Assembly (NCBI GenBank): GCA_000507305.1
Contig: DF239116.1
Span: 6,182-70,181, forward strand
From: Breviolum minutum Mf 1.05b.01
Taxonomy: Eukaryota; Sar; Dinophyceae; Suessiales; Symbiodiniaceae
Length of the DNA: 64,000 nucleotides
Direction: 5' to 3'
Below are positions 33,026 to 45,394 of the stretch, in pieces. How positions within the stretch are numbered: the stretch's first letter is position 1; every line of letters starts with the position of its first letter. Made by a program: the position numbers and the translations under genes. Under the pieces are notes generated by a model. That model saw nothing but the letters and a program-made list of their open reading frames with translations. It did no database searches and had not been told where the DNA came from.

Positions 33026-34170
33026 TACCTTTTTTTTGTCTGAATGCTGCATGGTTCAACGTCTCCGTTGTCCGGGCGGTCGCCCTTCTGCCAGCTGCAA
33101 AAAAGGGATAAAATGTCGCTTCCTGACAGTTGGATATTGAAACCAACAGTAAAGCAACAGCGTAAGCAACTAGGAAAATGATGAAGCAGACTCCCAGAGA
33201 GTGCAACGGGGGAAGGTGGCCAGTTCCACGGTCAATCAATCGAGCTAGAAAGCTAATGCCGAGAGCACGCATATTGATTTTCCGAAGGGGATGGCGCAGC
33301 ATATTGGAAGGGACATGGGTAAAATCTGCTTTACTTGGAAAACTTTGAAATTTGGTGTTGAGAGAAGCGACGTGGTAACCAAATCGACCTGTTAAAGTAT
33401 CTTGGTGAAAAATGAGTCAGTTGAAATGGTACCAATGATCAGTGCAGCCGAAGCTAGGTGCGGCTGAAGGATGACAGTGGATGTGAAACGCGCTGTTGTT
33501 GAGACGTGCAGTAGAAGCCCAGCCAGTGCCGCAGGCAACAACAAGCAGCCATGAAATAAAAACGGTGAAACGAAACACAGCGGAGCACAACAAGGGGATT
33601 AACTTTCATTGATACCAACCACTCTTCATGGGAGCGCAGTCACGGACACGAAAACCTGAGTTCCTGCCTCCATCACAACTCCTCTCAACAGAACCCATCT
33701 CAAGCACAAGAATTTGTCGAATCAGTCATCACTGCTAGGGATCGCTCCGGGCAAACTGCTACTCACAAGCACAGAGTACGTCCCGCTGGGGGACCCGCTA
33801 ACAATGATTTTTTGTCTGAATGCTGCATAACTAAACGTCGCCGTTGCGTTGCCCGGGCGGTCGCCCTTCTATCAGCTGCGAAAAAGTGAAGGAATAGTCG
33901 CTTCATGAAAGTTGGATGTTGAACCAAAGCAACAGCGTAAACAACGAAGAAAAAACCGAAGCAGATTTCCCAGAGAGAGCAACACTGAAGGAGGTCACGG
34001 TCAATCAATCAAGAGCTAGAAGGCGAATGCCGAGAGCGCGCATGTTGATTCTCGAGAGATGACACAATTTATTAGTGGAGACCAGAGACTGTTGTCTGTA
34101 ACCAAACCCGTTGATGTGTTTCTTGGTGAATAACGGGTCAGTTGAAGTGGCACCATTCTATTGCAGTGTC
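33026..34170. repeat. Two direct copies of a degenerate repeat
   Basis: 33030-33445 and 33805-34170 share, in the same order, TGAATGCTGCAT, CCGGGCGGTCGCCCTTCT, CAGCTGC(A/G)AAAAAG, CAACAGCGTAA, GTCAATCAATC, GCTAGAA and CTTGGTGAA(A/T)AA. The minus strand of each is open (AVALL.../GRRATART) but the frames are interrupted, so this is treated as repeat and not gene. Confidence 0.6.
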
Positions 34171-34458
34171 AGCCAAGAAAGACTGCAAGTGAACAGTTGA
34201 GAGACTCTAACAATGAAGAAATCCATTTTCTCATTCTACCTGGAGCCAAGCCATGTACATCGACAAGCTAGGTATCGTCTTCGCAGAACTCTTCTAGCGG
34301 GCGACACATCTGAGGTGCCAGGGGGCTCTTGAAAACGTACAATGGTATCAATGTAAGTAGGTAACCGGCCCCACCAGTTAGGATACTGTTACCAGTAACA
34401 CCTTCTCTGTTACCCGCAATGGCAACCTTCAGCTCCATCATTATAAATCTAGTCTAGC

Positions 34459-34645
34459 TTTTTTTTGAACCGGTTGCTGCGCTCATCCTGACGATTGTAG
34501 CAGTCTCGCAAATCCCTAAAAGAGTCATAGTTAGACTCAGTGGTCTTGTTACTGGATTGGCATGTGCCGAAAACCAAACAAAAAACAGCAAACACTACAA
34601 AACACCCAAAAGCAAACAAACAACACACAAACAGAACCAGGCAGC
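34459..34645 (-). repeat. GT-tract/A-tail repeat, minus copy 2
   Basis: The plus strand is AC-rich at 34565-34645 (AAACAAACAACACACAAACA), so GT-rich on the minus strand, followed by about 90 bases and an A run on the minus strand (T run at 34459-34467). Confidence 0.5.
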
Positions 34646-35691
34646 CAATCCAGGAAAACTAATGTGAGAAGGCATAGCCCCGGCTCTCATATTACCTTCT
34701 TCAGCAGAAAAGTGGCCATCAACGCCCTCGATAGGTGTGAATAAGGCATAGTAATATGTCGGGTAACCATGCAGGCTATTAGTCGCAGATCCAGCTTTCT
34801 GTTTCTACGCTTGACGGCTCTGATTCTCACCACGTCCTCATGCGATTGCAGATACTGCACCTGGATGCACAGTTCATCTTGCTTAACTCCTGCCAATACA
34901 TGCTCTAACACTTCTGTTTCAGTGGGAAAGACAGGCGCAGGGCCTTGCCTCCTCTGCTTGAACTGTTGGACTCTAGCTTCCCATTGCTGCCAGGCACGCC
35001 GCTCTTTCCCTAGTAAGACATCCTTGTTGTCCCCCCATGACGGAGGGAGCGATCGGAGAAAAACTTCTCCTCCAGCATCTCCGTAAAGGGTCCAGGTCTA
35101 GCAGCTTCTGAGTGGTAAAGAAGAAGCTTCCAGTTGGGTGTGATTCTTCCCCACATCCCAGACGCATTAAAATGTGTCTTGATCTCATGGAAATCATGGC
35201 CAATAACCCGTCAAGTTTTCAGGCATAGATATCTCTGGCCATACTACTGGGAGATTTTGAATTGAGGTACTAGGCATCCATTGGTTTATCATTCGGAAGG
35301 TACATGGAAACTTGGAGCTTGTCAGTTCTTGTATCCCTCCAAGGCAAAGCTGTTGAGGTTGGAGAGTCTTGTCACAGACTTTGGACGGGAATACCAAGCA
35401 GCAAATTACAATTGTGTACTTACGCAACAGGAAGGCCACCAAGAGTGCCTCTGATACTAATGGGTGATAAAGCTCCCCTTCAGTGCCGCAAGTATGTATA
35501 TGGCTTTGTCCTTGACAATGCGACATGCTACTTGGTTTGGCCACAGCGGAACTCAGTCGATAGTTGTCATGTTCTTCATACCTCGACTGAGAACGCCTTA
35601 GCTTTGGAAGCTCCTTTTCCAGGCCTGGGGATCCATTGCCTCAGTTCCCTCAGCATGTCTGACACTCTGTACTCTTAAAGAAAGGGAGTGC

Positions 35692-36184
35692 TTTTTTTTC
35701 CTGCATTGCCGGGCGAGTACGAGACATGGTCGGTCAACTACTGGAAATTCGAGTGGGATTGGGATTGAAAGCTAATCAGAAGCACAAGTTTCCCTGGAAG
35801 CGAGAAAACAACAAGAAAACAAAACCCAAACACACACCCACCAACAAGCACCAAACAACAACACCACTGCCAGGGAAATTCGCAAAACTAAGTGAAACAA
35901 GGTGAAACAAAACGCGCCCTCCCTCTCAGCCCCTTATAGGTTCTCTTCCACCATGTAGTAATCCTCCACGCCATCCATTGTTCAGATGTCAGCCATATCT
36001 AGGCGGGTCTCTTACGTCTGGCTTCAGTCGACGTCGCTTGAGTTGATAAGTGCCCTCTCTAGTCTGTCACAATTTTCGCAGAATGCTCCATAAATGCATC
36101 CACGACTACTGTGGGGGGCTTTGGATCTGAGGCACGTTTTCAAGTCAAAAAAAGTGCTTGTTTTTGGCGCCATGGAAGATATCA
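35692..36184 (-). repeat. GT-tract/A-tail repeat, minus copy 3 (inverted relative of 41975-42503)
   Basis: Read on the minus strand it contains GCCCCCCACAGTA, ATGGCTGACATCT, TACTACATGGTGGAAGA, GGGGCTGAGAG, a GT-rich tract, GTTGACCGACCATGTCTCG, CCGGCAATGCAGG and a run of eight A. The same blocks in the same order are on the plus strand at 41975-42503. The upstream end is lost in the assembly gap. Confidence 0.75.
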
Positions 36185-37015
36185 NNNNNNNNNNNNNNNN
36201 NNNNNNNNNNNNNNNNNNNNNNNNNNNNNNNNNNNNNNNNNNNNNNNNNNNNNNNNNNNNNNNNNNNNNNNNNNNNNNNNNNNNNNNNNNNNNNNNNNNN
36301 NNNNNNNNNNNNNNNNNNNNNNNNNNNNNNNNNNNNNNNNNNNNNNNNNNNNNNNNNNNNNNNNNNNNNNNNNNNNNNNNNNNNNNNNNNNNNNNNNNNN
36401 NNNNNNNNNNNNNNNNNNNNNNNNNNNNNNNNNNNNNNNNNNNNNNNNNNNNNNNNNNNNNNNNNNNNNNNNNNNNNNNNNNNNNNNNNNNNNNNNNNNN
36501 NNNNNNNNNNNNNNNNNNNNNNNNNNNNNNNNNNNNNNNNNNNNNNNNNNNNNNNNNNNNNNNNNNNNNNNNNNNNNNNNNNNNNNNNNNNNNNNNNNNN
36601 NNNNNNNNNNNNNNNNNNNNNNNNNNNNNNNNNNNNNNNNNNNNNNNNNNNNNNNNNNNNNNNNNNNNNNNNNNNNNNNNNNNNNNNNNNNNNNNNNNNN
36701 NNNNNNNNNNNNNNNNNNNNNNNNNNNNNNNNNNNNNNNNNNNNNNNNNNNNNNNNNNNNNNNNNNNNNNNNNNNNNNNNNNNNNNNNNNNNNNNNNNNN
36801 NNNNNNNNNNNNNNNNNNNNNNNNNNNNNNNNNNNNNNNNNNNNNNNNNNNNNNNNNNNNNNNNNNNNNNNNNNNNNNNNNNNNNNNNNNNNNNNNNNNN
36901 NNNNNNNNNNNNNNNNNNNNNNNNNNNNNNNNNNNNNNNNNNNNNNNNNNNNNNNNNNNNNNNNNNNNNNNNNNNNNNNNNNNNNNNNNNNNNNNNNNNN
37001 NNNNNNNNNNNNNNN
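36185..37015. other. Assembly gap (831 N)
   Basis: A run of undetermined bases. Open frames spanning it are artefacts. Confidence 0.99.
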
Positions 37016-37016
37016 C

Positions 37017-37145
37017 TCTTGTCCGTGCATAATATGCCCCCAAACAGGAACTGCCATATCCAAGCGCACGTTGCCTTTACTGCCTGATCACAGTCTGCGG
37101 TACCAGAGGGTCAAGAGAATAGCACCAGGTTGCAGTCAGTTCGCA
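37017..37145. repeat. Dispersed repeat, copy 1 (copy 2 at 39851-39965)
   Basis: Both copies carry ACTGCCATATCCAAGCGCA, GCGGTAC, AGAG and TAGCACCAGGTT in the same order and orientation. Confidence 0.65.
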
Positions 37146-37299
37146 ACCGGGTAATGTTGCCCTTGTCGTGGTCGTCACCTTGTGTCCTCTGAGCTCCTTA
37201 ATTGCATGTAGCAGAGAATGCCGGGTTGTCCGCTGATGACCTACCATATACCCTTACCATGAACCCCTTGCTTCTTCAATGCGATTCCTGTGCTGAACC

Positions 37300-37640
37300 C
37301 TGCGCTACCGGGTGCACGTATGGCTTTGTCGCCAAAGGCATCCTGGATTGCAGCTTCCACAGCAAAGGCTAGCAAGGGGCACTCTCAAAGGTGCACCGCG
37401 TTGGGAGGGCTCCAGAACACGCAGGAGGCCAGGGTATTGAGTAGACTCTGATGGCCAACCCGCTGGCACCTCGGTATGGCACCATCGATGGCCACCTGGC
37501 AGCTGTGCAGTTAAGACCCACCCAGTATGTCGCCAAATTGCAAGACCTGAGGTGTAGCACAGCTCAGCTGGCCAACTAGCACAGTAAGGACAACAGCGCC
37601 CAGCTGTGCAATGTGTGTAAAAGGTAGAATGGAACGGTGA
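37300..37640 (-). repeat. Degenerate repeat related in inverse orientation to 43240-43480
   Basis: The minus-strand translation and the plus-strand translation at 43240-43480 share GRCC, GLLRV(L/M)EPS and the order of blocks. Stops and frame changes interrupt both. Confidence 0.5.
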
Positions 37641-38839
37641 ATTGAGGAATGTCCCTATCTGGTGACCTGTTGTTTGAACGCTTGGGGTTGCACCCAAGTC
37701 TAGGTGACAATTCACCGTAGAGCTTCAGAAAAGTTGGGCCCCGAGCAAACTCCATGTATCGAGGGACCAGCCTCAGTGAGGATTTGCCCGGTATTCCCAG
37801 CCTCCATGTCACTGCAGCTTCGCTATCAATGTCCGTTCCCTGTTGCAAGGTGATCATAATGCACGTCTCTCAAAAGCATCACCATCCGTAACTGGACAAG
37901 TGTGACCACGGTGAAGAAAAGCTCCCTTCCCAGTCCAACCCGCCAGATGGGGTGGTAGAGTGAGCTGAAAGGCCATGCGCCAACTGACCTCTGTACCCGT
38001 TGCTCCGTAGTGGGATTGCTGAAAAGAATGGTCGAGTGCGCCAGGTTGTCATCACACGTCGGCCTCATCAGACGCTTCGGGTGAAGCTGGGAGTGAGCAG
38101 AGGTGTTAATTAATTAGCCCCTCTTCAGGAAGGCGTATAACACCTCAGTACACCAGAGTTCGCAAAACTTTAACAAGCTGCATTCTCTACAAGGCTTGCA
38201 AGGTGGTTCAACTCGTTGATGGTAAGGGAGACAGTTCCCAGCCACCAACAAATAGCAAAACTAAATTATGAACCAAAGGTCAATCAATCACAATAGGATA
38301 AGATTTGAAATTCGGAAATTTGCAGGAAAGGGAGACACATGCCAACCACTGCACAATCAGCATGCAGCAAGTCCAGGGGTACCCACATTCAGCATGCTTG
38401 AAGAAGGGAGTAAGTGTTTGTTATAGAGGGGCGACATGTGCCCTAGACAGGAGTCCAAACTTCGTAGTTCTTTGACCCTCCCAGTGACCGTTCCTTCGGT
38501 TTGACCATACCGTTCCATCAAGCAACCTTCTTCTTTGTGGGGTGATGATAGCCGGTAATCGAAACACTGAGGAAGATTTCTTAGGCAGCCGCCTGGTGGA
38601 GCTAGGCACATCACGGACCCTCGGGCCCGGAGGTCGTTTGAGCATCAGCAAATCACTAAGAAACCCCTGGTTGTTCGGGTTTGGTGCCCGAATTATCAGA
38701 GGGATCGTGCTCATGATGTTCGAGTTGTCCAGTCATCGCAACTTGCTAGAATGGTATTCTTCGATACGAGACAATGCGGTAGGATCGGCACCACCAGCAG
38801 TAACATCGCCAGATGAGGTCGAAACACCTGTTGAAGCTG

Positions 38840-39600
38840 TTGGCATACACCACACACGGACCTGCAGATGCCTTCAAGGTGAGCAGGCATGTGTCGCAGT
38901 CCATACAACCCACCTTCATGCTCATGCTTCATCAGTCCAGATGACTCAATTGAGGAAAATGGAAGAAGCTCCTTCTATTCCACTGCGGTCCAGCCATAGA
39001 CCCTGACGTGGGTGAAGGAGGTGGTGAAGGAGGTCACCAGGCAGCTATAGGTTTTCTTCCGCCTCTCAGTACTGCTCCGCCATGACATAGCAGACACCGC
39101 TCATAGATGTACCATATAACCCAGTTCATAACTCATGCTTCAATCAATAGTCCAATGACCTAGAGAGGAAATGGAAGAACTTCCTTCCATTCCATTGCAG
39201 TCCAGTAAAGTTTTGCACAAGGAGTGCCGGACGCTGTTGCCTGTACACTTACCTCTCAGTACTGCTCCGCAATGAAATAGTAGATACCACTCATAGGTGT
39301 CCCACATAACCCAAGGTCATAACTCATGCGTATCACTGCAGTCCAGCGAGAGACGTGTCAACGATGAAAGTTGGTCGTGTGCGGCTGATCACTCTGTCAT
39401 GTAACCTTATGGAAGGCCAGGATTGTGGTTGTGTATTACTTGCCTCCTTCCACGGCAAGCGGAGTAACCATGTAGGCTTGCCAGCGAATACTCACTCATA
39501 GGACTGCTCCGCCATAAAATAGCAAGTACCACACACAGATGCCCACATTCCCAAGGTTATAACGCGTGCTTCCATAGCCTAGGTGACCTCTCAAGGGATG
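38840..39600. repeat. Degenerate tandem repeat, unit about 200 bp
   Basis: Successive blocks at 39061, 39252 and 39484 each begin near CAGTACTGCTCCGCCATGA or a close variant, followed by ATAGCAGATACCAC-like, a C-rich link and AACTCATGC. A related start lies at 44375 in inverse orientation. Confidence 0.6.
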
Positions 39601-39850
39601 GACCCAAAGGGCCTGAGAAGGCTTGCGGTAGGGAAAATTCTTGACTACCCTGATAGTATATTTTGCCCATTTGACAAACCAGCAATAAAGCAACTCGAGC
39701 ATGAAAAGATGTATGTGGCACGTCCAATTAGGTGATTGCTGATTTTAACCTCTGACCTGAGGGCCAAAGTTGAGATCCACGGCTGACGCCAATGTGAGTC
39801 TTTTCTCTCCTCCCTTTCCAGCATTGCAGCTTGGCACCAACTGGTGATGC

Positions 39851-39965
39851 ATCTTGTTCGTGCAGCATATATCTCCAAGCGAAAACTGCCATATCCAAGC
39901 GCATGTTGCGTTCACTGTCCGTCCCAGTCAGCGGTACTAGAGGCACAAGAGAGTAGCACCAGGTT
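39851..39965. repeat. Dispersed repeat, copy 2
   Basis: See the copy at 37017-37145; shared ACTGCCATATCCAAGCGCA and GTAGCACCAGGTT. Confidence 0.65.
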
Positions 39966-40756
39966 CTTACAGTGGTGGTAGGCCACCTTCTGACCTCGTA
40001 CCAGATAGTTGTAGGTTGCAGAGAGTACCTAACTGGTCTTGTGCGAGCAACTCCAAAGGTCGACGCCATTGGAAAAAGAGTAGACTTCGCTGACGTAGAA
40101 GCAGCCGTCATTCCAGATGCACCTTCGCATTTCGGCTCTGCACTGATGACAGCAACTCTTAGTGCATTCGTGGCAGAAGAACCTCTCTCTTCCCATAGAA
40201 TCTAGGGCGTTCACTCCGTGGGATTGGATGGCCAGTGTGGCTTCACCGCTCGGAAGCTTCGACAACGCCACCACAAACGGGGCTGCTTGCTGTTGATCGA
40301 ACTATATCCCACCAACTGCAAGAGGCAGAGCGTTGAGTTGACTGCGGATCAACTTCTACACAGAAAGTGCAAAGAGCCGCCTGTTTCGGTAACTGCCTCT
40401 GCTGCAATTCTTGGGGTAATCCAGCAATGTATCTAAGAAGGAGCACTCGAGGCCCCACGGATTGTGTACAAGCACTAGTCAGACTCGCAGATTGGCGTGA
40501 ATGTACGCAGCACTGTGAAGAAGCAAGCCAGTCTGCAAGGTCTCGGTTTTGACACAGTAATTCATCTGTGCTACAGCACGCAGTGTTCATGTACCAAAAT
40601 TGTGCATCTGGACATTGAAACACGAGCAGCAGAACCACATTGATCATTTGTGTGTTTTTGCTGAATTTGGCTCCTCTGCTTTTTTTGTAGGTGTTTGTTG
40701 CCTGGAACATGACTTGGACGCATTGTGAAGTTTATTGGGATCTGGATTTTGAACCT

Positions 40757-41030
40757 TCTCAGTTTTGCGATGGCGCCTTTTAATCTGAATATTTTCCACC
40801 CACAGATTTTTTGCCTGCAGTTTTGGGATAGCACCTTGTAAAGTCATCTGTTTTCATTCGCAGTTTTTTCACCTGCAGTTTTCGGATGGAATCCTGCTGG
40901 CGCAAGGTTTTTCGCCATTTAAGATATTTCCCCTGCAGTTTGAGGACGGTGCCTTCTTGGCTGAACATTTTTCTCCCACAGTTTTTTCACCTGCAGTTTT
41001 GGGATGGAACCTTGCTGATGCAAGATTTGG
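40757..41030. repeat. Minisatellite, about 58-bp unit, five copies
   Basis: Each unit opens with CTGCAGTTTTGGGATGG or a variant, then CACCTTCTTG-like, then a T-rich part ending CAGTTTTTTCAC. A shortened 42-base form recurs at 41740-41850. Confidence 0.75.
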
Positions 41031-41224
41031 CCTGAGGACCTCTAGAATACCAATGCGTGGCAAGCTCAGGTGCAGGTTTTCGGTGCACTTTGATTTTTTT
41101 CGCCCGCTTGGTGAAGTTGTTCTTTTTCATGGCAGCCAGAATTTATTTCCAATTTGTTGAACAAAATGTTGTATTTGTCCATGCCAAATGCGTTACCAAG
41201 CTGGCACAGGCAAGACGCTGCCTA

Positions 41225-41540
41225 TGGTCGGACCGGAACATTACAATGCCTGGACATCATTTCGCTTGGCCAGACTGAAACACCAAATTCGCTGGACCTC
41301 CCTTCCTATGGCCGGACCGAAACATCAAATTCGCCGGACCTTCCTGCCTGTAACCGGACCGAAACATCAAATTCGCCGGACCTCCATGCCGAAAGTCGGA
41401 CCGAAACATCAAATTCGCGGGACCTCCCTGCCTGTAGTCGAACCGAAACATCAAAGTCGCCGGACCTCCCTGCCTATGGCCGGACCGTGAGACAAACTTG
41501 CGTGCGTTCTGTCGGACCTTCTTGCCTATGGCCGCTTTGG
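41225..41540. repeat. 42-bp minisatellite, about six to seven copies
   Basis: The unit contains CGGACCGAAACATCAAATTC followed by GCCGGACCTCCCTGCCT. 42 is a multiple of three, so the frame stays open and reads as a 14-residue repeat (GRTETSNSPDLPAC). Confidence 0.85.
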
Positions 41541-41739
41541 AACTTACAAAGTTACTGAATGGCGGGAAGGGGTGCAGCCGCAGAAAACATGGATACAGAA
41601 AAGAATCTAAAAGTCGCTCTTCTCGCTTTTCCTCTCCCACCAGCATTGTATGCCAGGGTCTTGTCCAAACCGAGTGAGCTTTGCATCCCATGTCTAGGAA
41701 CAGATGAAGTTTGGAGATTTCTTTGCTGAAGATGTTTCG

Positions 41740-41855
41740 CCTGCAGTGCGGACTTTTCTTAACTCAAGATGTTTCACCTGCAGTTTGTAGATGGCGCCTT
41801 CTTAACGCAAGATGTTTCGCTTGCAGTTTTTGGATGGCGCCTTCTTGTTTGCCAT
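41740..41855. repeat. Short minisatellite related to 40757-41030
   Basis: Three units sharing CTGCAGTTT, GATGGCGCCTTCTT and AAGATGTTTC(A/G)C. Confidence 0.7.
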
Positions 41856-41974
41856 TCGAGCATTGCAATATCGATTTCTGNCAATATCAGTTTCAGCTGC
41901 CATTCTAATATTGCATTGTGGTCCGCAATACTTTAGCATGGGGCGCTAGCGCAATGCACTTTGATGAAGAGATG

Positions 41975-42503
41975 GGGTTCAAATTTTGGGGCCTTGGAAG
42001 TACAGTTTTTCACCATCAAATTAAAGGCCCCCCACAGTATGCTCTTCGACGCGGGTGGAGACTTGGTCTTCTGCATTTTGTCTATGCAGGACATTCCTTC
42101 CATCGAACTACGGACCACATATCCTTCCCTGGGGTCCCGGAACTGAACACCGTTGTTCAGTCCCTCCACCAGATGCATCTGGTGCAGATATTGACATGGC
42201 TGACATCTAAGTCTCGACAGCGTGGAGAAGTACTACATGGCGGAAGAAAACTTTTGAGGGGCTGAGAGAGAGGCACGTGTTTCACTTGTCTCACCTGGTT
42301 TGCAAAGTTCCCGGGGAAATTTACCAGGTCTGACGCTTGGTTTTGGTGGTTGTTGCGTGGATTGTTGTTGTTTTGTGTTTGCTTTGGCTGTTTCTGTTTT
42401 GTTTCTTTGGTTTTGGCCCAGGAAACTTTGATCTCAATTTCTATGTATTCCAGCTGTTGACCGACAATGTCTCGCACTAGTCCGGCAATGCAGGAAAAAA
42501 AAA
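41975..42503 (+). repeat. GT-tract/A-tail repeat, plus copy (inverted relative of 35692-36184)
   Basis: Contains GCCCCCCACAGTA, ATGGCTGACATCT, TACTACATGGCGGAAGA, GGGGCTGAGAG, a GT-rich tract (42340-42415), GTTGACCGACAATGTCTCG, CCGGCAATGCAGG and nine A (42494-42503). The A-terminal end suggests a retroposed (SINE-like) element. Confidence 0.75.
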
Positions 42504-43239
42504 TGATGCTTCAGTCGTGATTTAACGGTGGTGACACAAGATTTGAGGTGGACGCTCCTTACCTGCATCCATCATGCTCAAACGATCTTCTGGCTCGGAG
42601 ATCTATGGTCTGCCTATCCACCATTGATTTACTTCAGGGATTTTTTTGGCAACAAAGAGATTTTCTGGCTGGGCGCGGCTGGAACAATATGGCTTTACAG
42701 TGGTATGTGTAGCAATCGCTGCCCCTAGCATTCGGTACCTCTAGTGGCTGATTACATTCGGTAGAGGCATATGGTGCGCGAACATCGTCTCAGACGCCCA
42801 GAAGTCTCTGCCTTTCACAAGTTGCTCCGCAGTGGGTAAGACCACCAAGAATGGTGATGGTGCTAATGGCAAGGGCTACATTGACCCCATCAGCAATGGT
42901 GATGCTTTTGACACTACAGGTTACAGTGAGATGGGAAGGACACTCTGGGAAAGTGCCGTGACATTCTCAGCTAGGGAGATGCCATGAATTGACCTAAATG
43001 CATGGACATTCTTTTGACTAGGGGACCTTGACTAGGGTTTGAATTCCACCGATGTCTACACATACAAGGGTACTTTGCTACCTGTGGAACACCGAGACTC
43101 CCTCAAATTGTCTTCTGCTCTTCGACCGAAGAGCTGAATTCATCACCTTGTCATTGGGTCAAACCAATACGCTCCAGTGACATCTTCCTAGAAGAGATTT
43201 TCCTTCCTTACGCTATTCTTTTCAATACCCCCAAGTGAC

Positions 43240-43480
43240 AGCAGTTTATGACTGCATGGCTGGGCGCTGTTGCCTTTACCCTGCTATGGTGTGCATCCAG
43301 CATAAGTGGTACCTCATTGAGGTGGCAGGGGGCGTGCCATCAGTTTCTGCTCAATGCCTTGGCTTGCTCCGTGTTATGGAGCCCTCCCGATTTGAGGGTG
43401 TCGTCTTGTTCTCTTCATTGCGAAAGCAGCAATCTAGGATGCCCTTGGGCGCCTGAACCCTACGTGCACCTGCTAATACA
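43240..43480 (+). repeat. Degenerate repeat related to 37300-37640
   Basis: Contains CTGGGCGCTGTTGCCTTTAC and, in translation, GLLRVMEPS. No intact gene. Confidence 0.5.
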
Positions 43481-44374
43481 GAGGCTAGTGCTGGGATCCT
43501 TCTACAGAGATCATGCTGTGAGGGCATCAACCTGCCTCCATGTGATGACACGACTTGCGCGTGGACGTAGCAGTTTGAGCTTGGGAACAGATGATGCACC
43601 AACAAGCTGTATGCTATTGAAATTAATAGATATCAGACTTCTCTTTCGATATGCACAATTCTTTCTGAGAGGTCAGAAGGTGGCCAATCACTAGGGCAAA
43701 GGATAACGCGCCCGCGGAAGAGCAACAACCTGACCCTGAGAAAAGGCAAGACGCACTCGTGGAGAGGACAGTTTGATTGGAACACATGATGCACAAACAA
43801 GCTATCCATTATCGACGCTTGCACAGGATGGAATCCGGCTTAAGGTGGGTATGGGATGCTTCATCGGCCTTTGGTGCTTATTCAATCATACCACCGACCA
43901 TGTCCTTGTGGCACCTATACATGTTAGCATTGGCGTCAGTCGCGGACCCTAGGCTCTTTCACCCTCGTGTCAGTGACGGCAAAACAATCAATGGGCATGC
44001 AACAGACATCTTCATTGTAGAACTACCTAATGCTACAGGACAGACTGGGAAAACAGCACCTGGTGATCTCCTTCATCTTCGTCAGGGCACTATTTGACCA
44101 CGGTGGAATGGAAGGAGTTTCTTCCAGGACCATCTTTGAGTCATCTGGACTACGGAAGCAGGAATAACGACCTTTCATTGGTTTCTGGTGTTTGCATTGT
44201 GGCTATCACTATCTCAATGGTCCTCCTGCCTTGCGCAGTTACATCTACGTGGACGTGGGTGAACCAACTTCTCACCCTTGTTCAATGACTGGGATGATGT
44301 AGGACCACCACCTACCAGCACTTCAAGACTTTGAGTCACTGGGGACATCTATGTGGGAGTTGCTATATCATCGC

Positions 44375-44633
44375 GGTGCAGTACTGAGCGGCTTGTCACT
44401 TTTCTTCTGAAAGCGTAGTGTCTCACTTAGTTTCCTGGGTGTCTTCTTGGGTTGCTTGTTTTGTTTTTGGTTGTGCTTTGGTTGTTTGTTTTGTCGTTTC
44501 GGTTTTGTTTTGGAAGACACCTGGCCTTTTGCTCTCACCTATTCTCCAACATGAGGGAATAGTCAATCAAAGACAATACGTTTTGATGACCGTCGGAGCC
44601 TCGAGCGCGCACGGCATGAGCACAAAAAAAAAA
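44375..44633 (+). repeat. GT-tract/A-tail repeat, plus copy 2
   Basis: GTACTGAGCGGCTTGTCAC, then GTCTCACTTAGTTTCC, a TTTG-rich tract (44436-44520), about 100 bases and an A run at 44623-44633. Confidence 0.55.
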
Positions 44634-44634
44634 T

Positions 44635-44950
44635 CTCAGCGATGGTTCAGTGATGTTTGGTGATATTTTTTGTGATGTCTCGATTTTGTCTTGATGGTGC
44701 GTCAGTGATGTTCTGGATTTGTGTCAGTGATGCGTCAGTCTGGTCAAGGTGATGTGTCTGTAATGTCGTGGTTTTTGTCCTTGAAAATCTGTCGGTGATG
44801 TCTCAGCTTTGCGTCAGCAATATGTTCTTGTTTGAGCGGTGTTGTGTCGATGCCGATGGTGTCTCACTTATGTTTTTGTGACGTCTTGGTGATGCTTTGG
44901 TAATGTCTTCAAGTGATGTGTCGGTGATGTCTTTGAAACTTGTTGAGTGA
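44635..44950 (+). repeat. Degenerate GTGATGTCT-type repeat
   Basis: About twenty close variants of (C)AGTGATGTCT / GGTGATGTGTC, strongly G+T biased on the plus strand, directly downstream of an A-tailed repeat. Confidence 0.6.
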
Positions 44951-45394
44951 AACTGCGTTTGTCTTACCTTTGTTTCGTAAGTGCGTTTTTTTTGCGTTTT
45001 TCTGTGCTTGCGTGTCTGCATTTTTGTGTGTTTATGCTTTGTTTGGCGTTATGTGATCCAAGAGATTGATGGGCTCAAGAAGACAATCAACTTTAACATC
45101 AAAGTCAAAAAATCTCATGTGTTTTATCTAGCAAGAAATGTCTGACCAAGGAAACACTAGAAACTATGGTTTGTATTCACGGAAAGTGTTTATCTGACCA
45201 GTGACTTTGATGATGGCATGTGTCTTTGAAATTGCCGTTACTATTCCGTGCTCTCCACATCAGACTGAAAAAGTGGGCGACCCATCGACCTGCTTCGGCT
45301 TTCCGCTTGTTGGCCCCCACAGGCAGGAGGGTACGGTGAGTGTGCGTCGGCTGGGTCCCAGCAAATTTTGGACTTGCCGTGGCGCCTCGTTGAC

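Noticed and set aside
36024-37154. Open frames of about 300 codons spanning the gap
   Set aside because: They consist almost entirely of undetermined bases.
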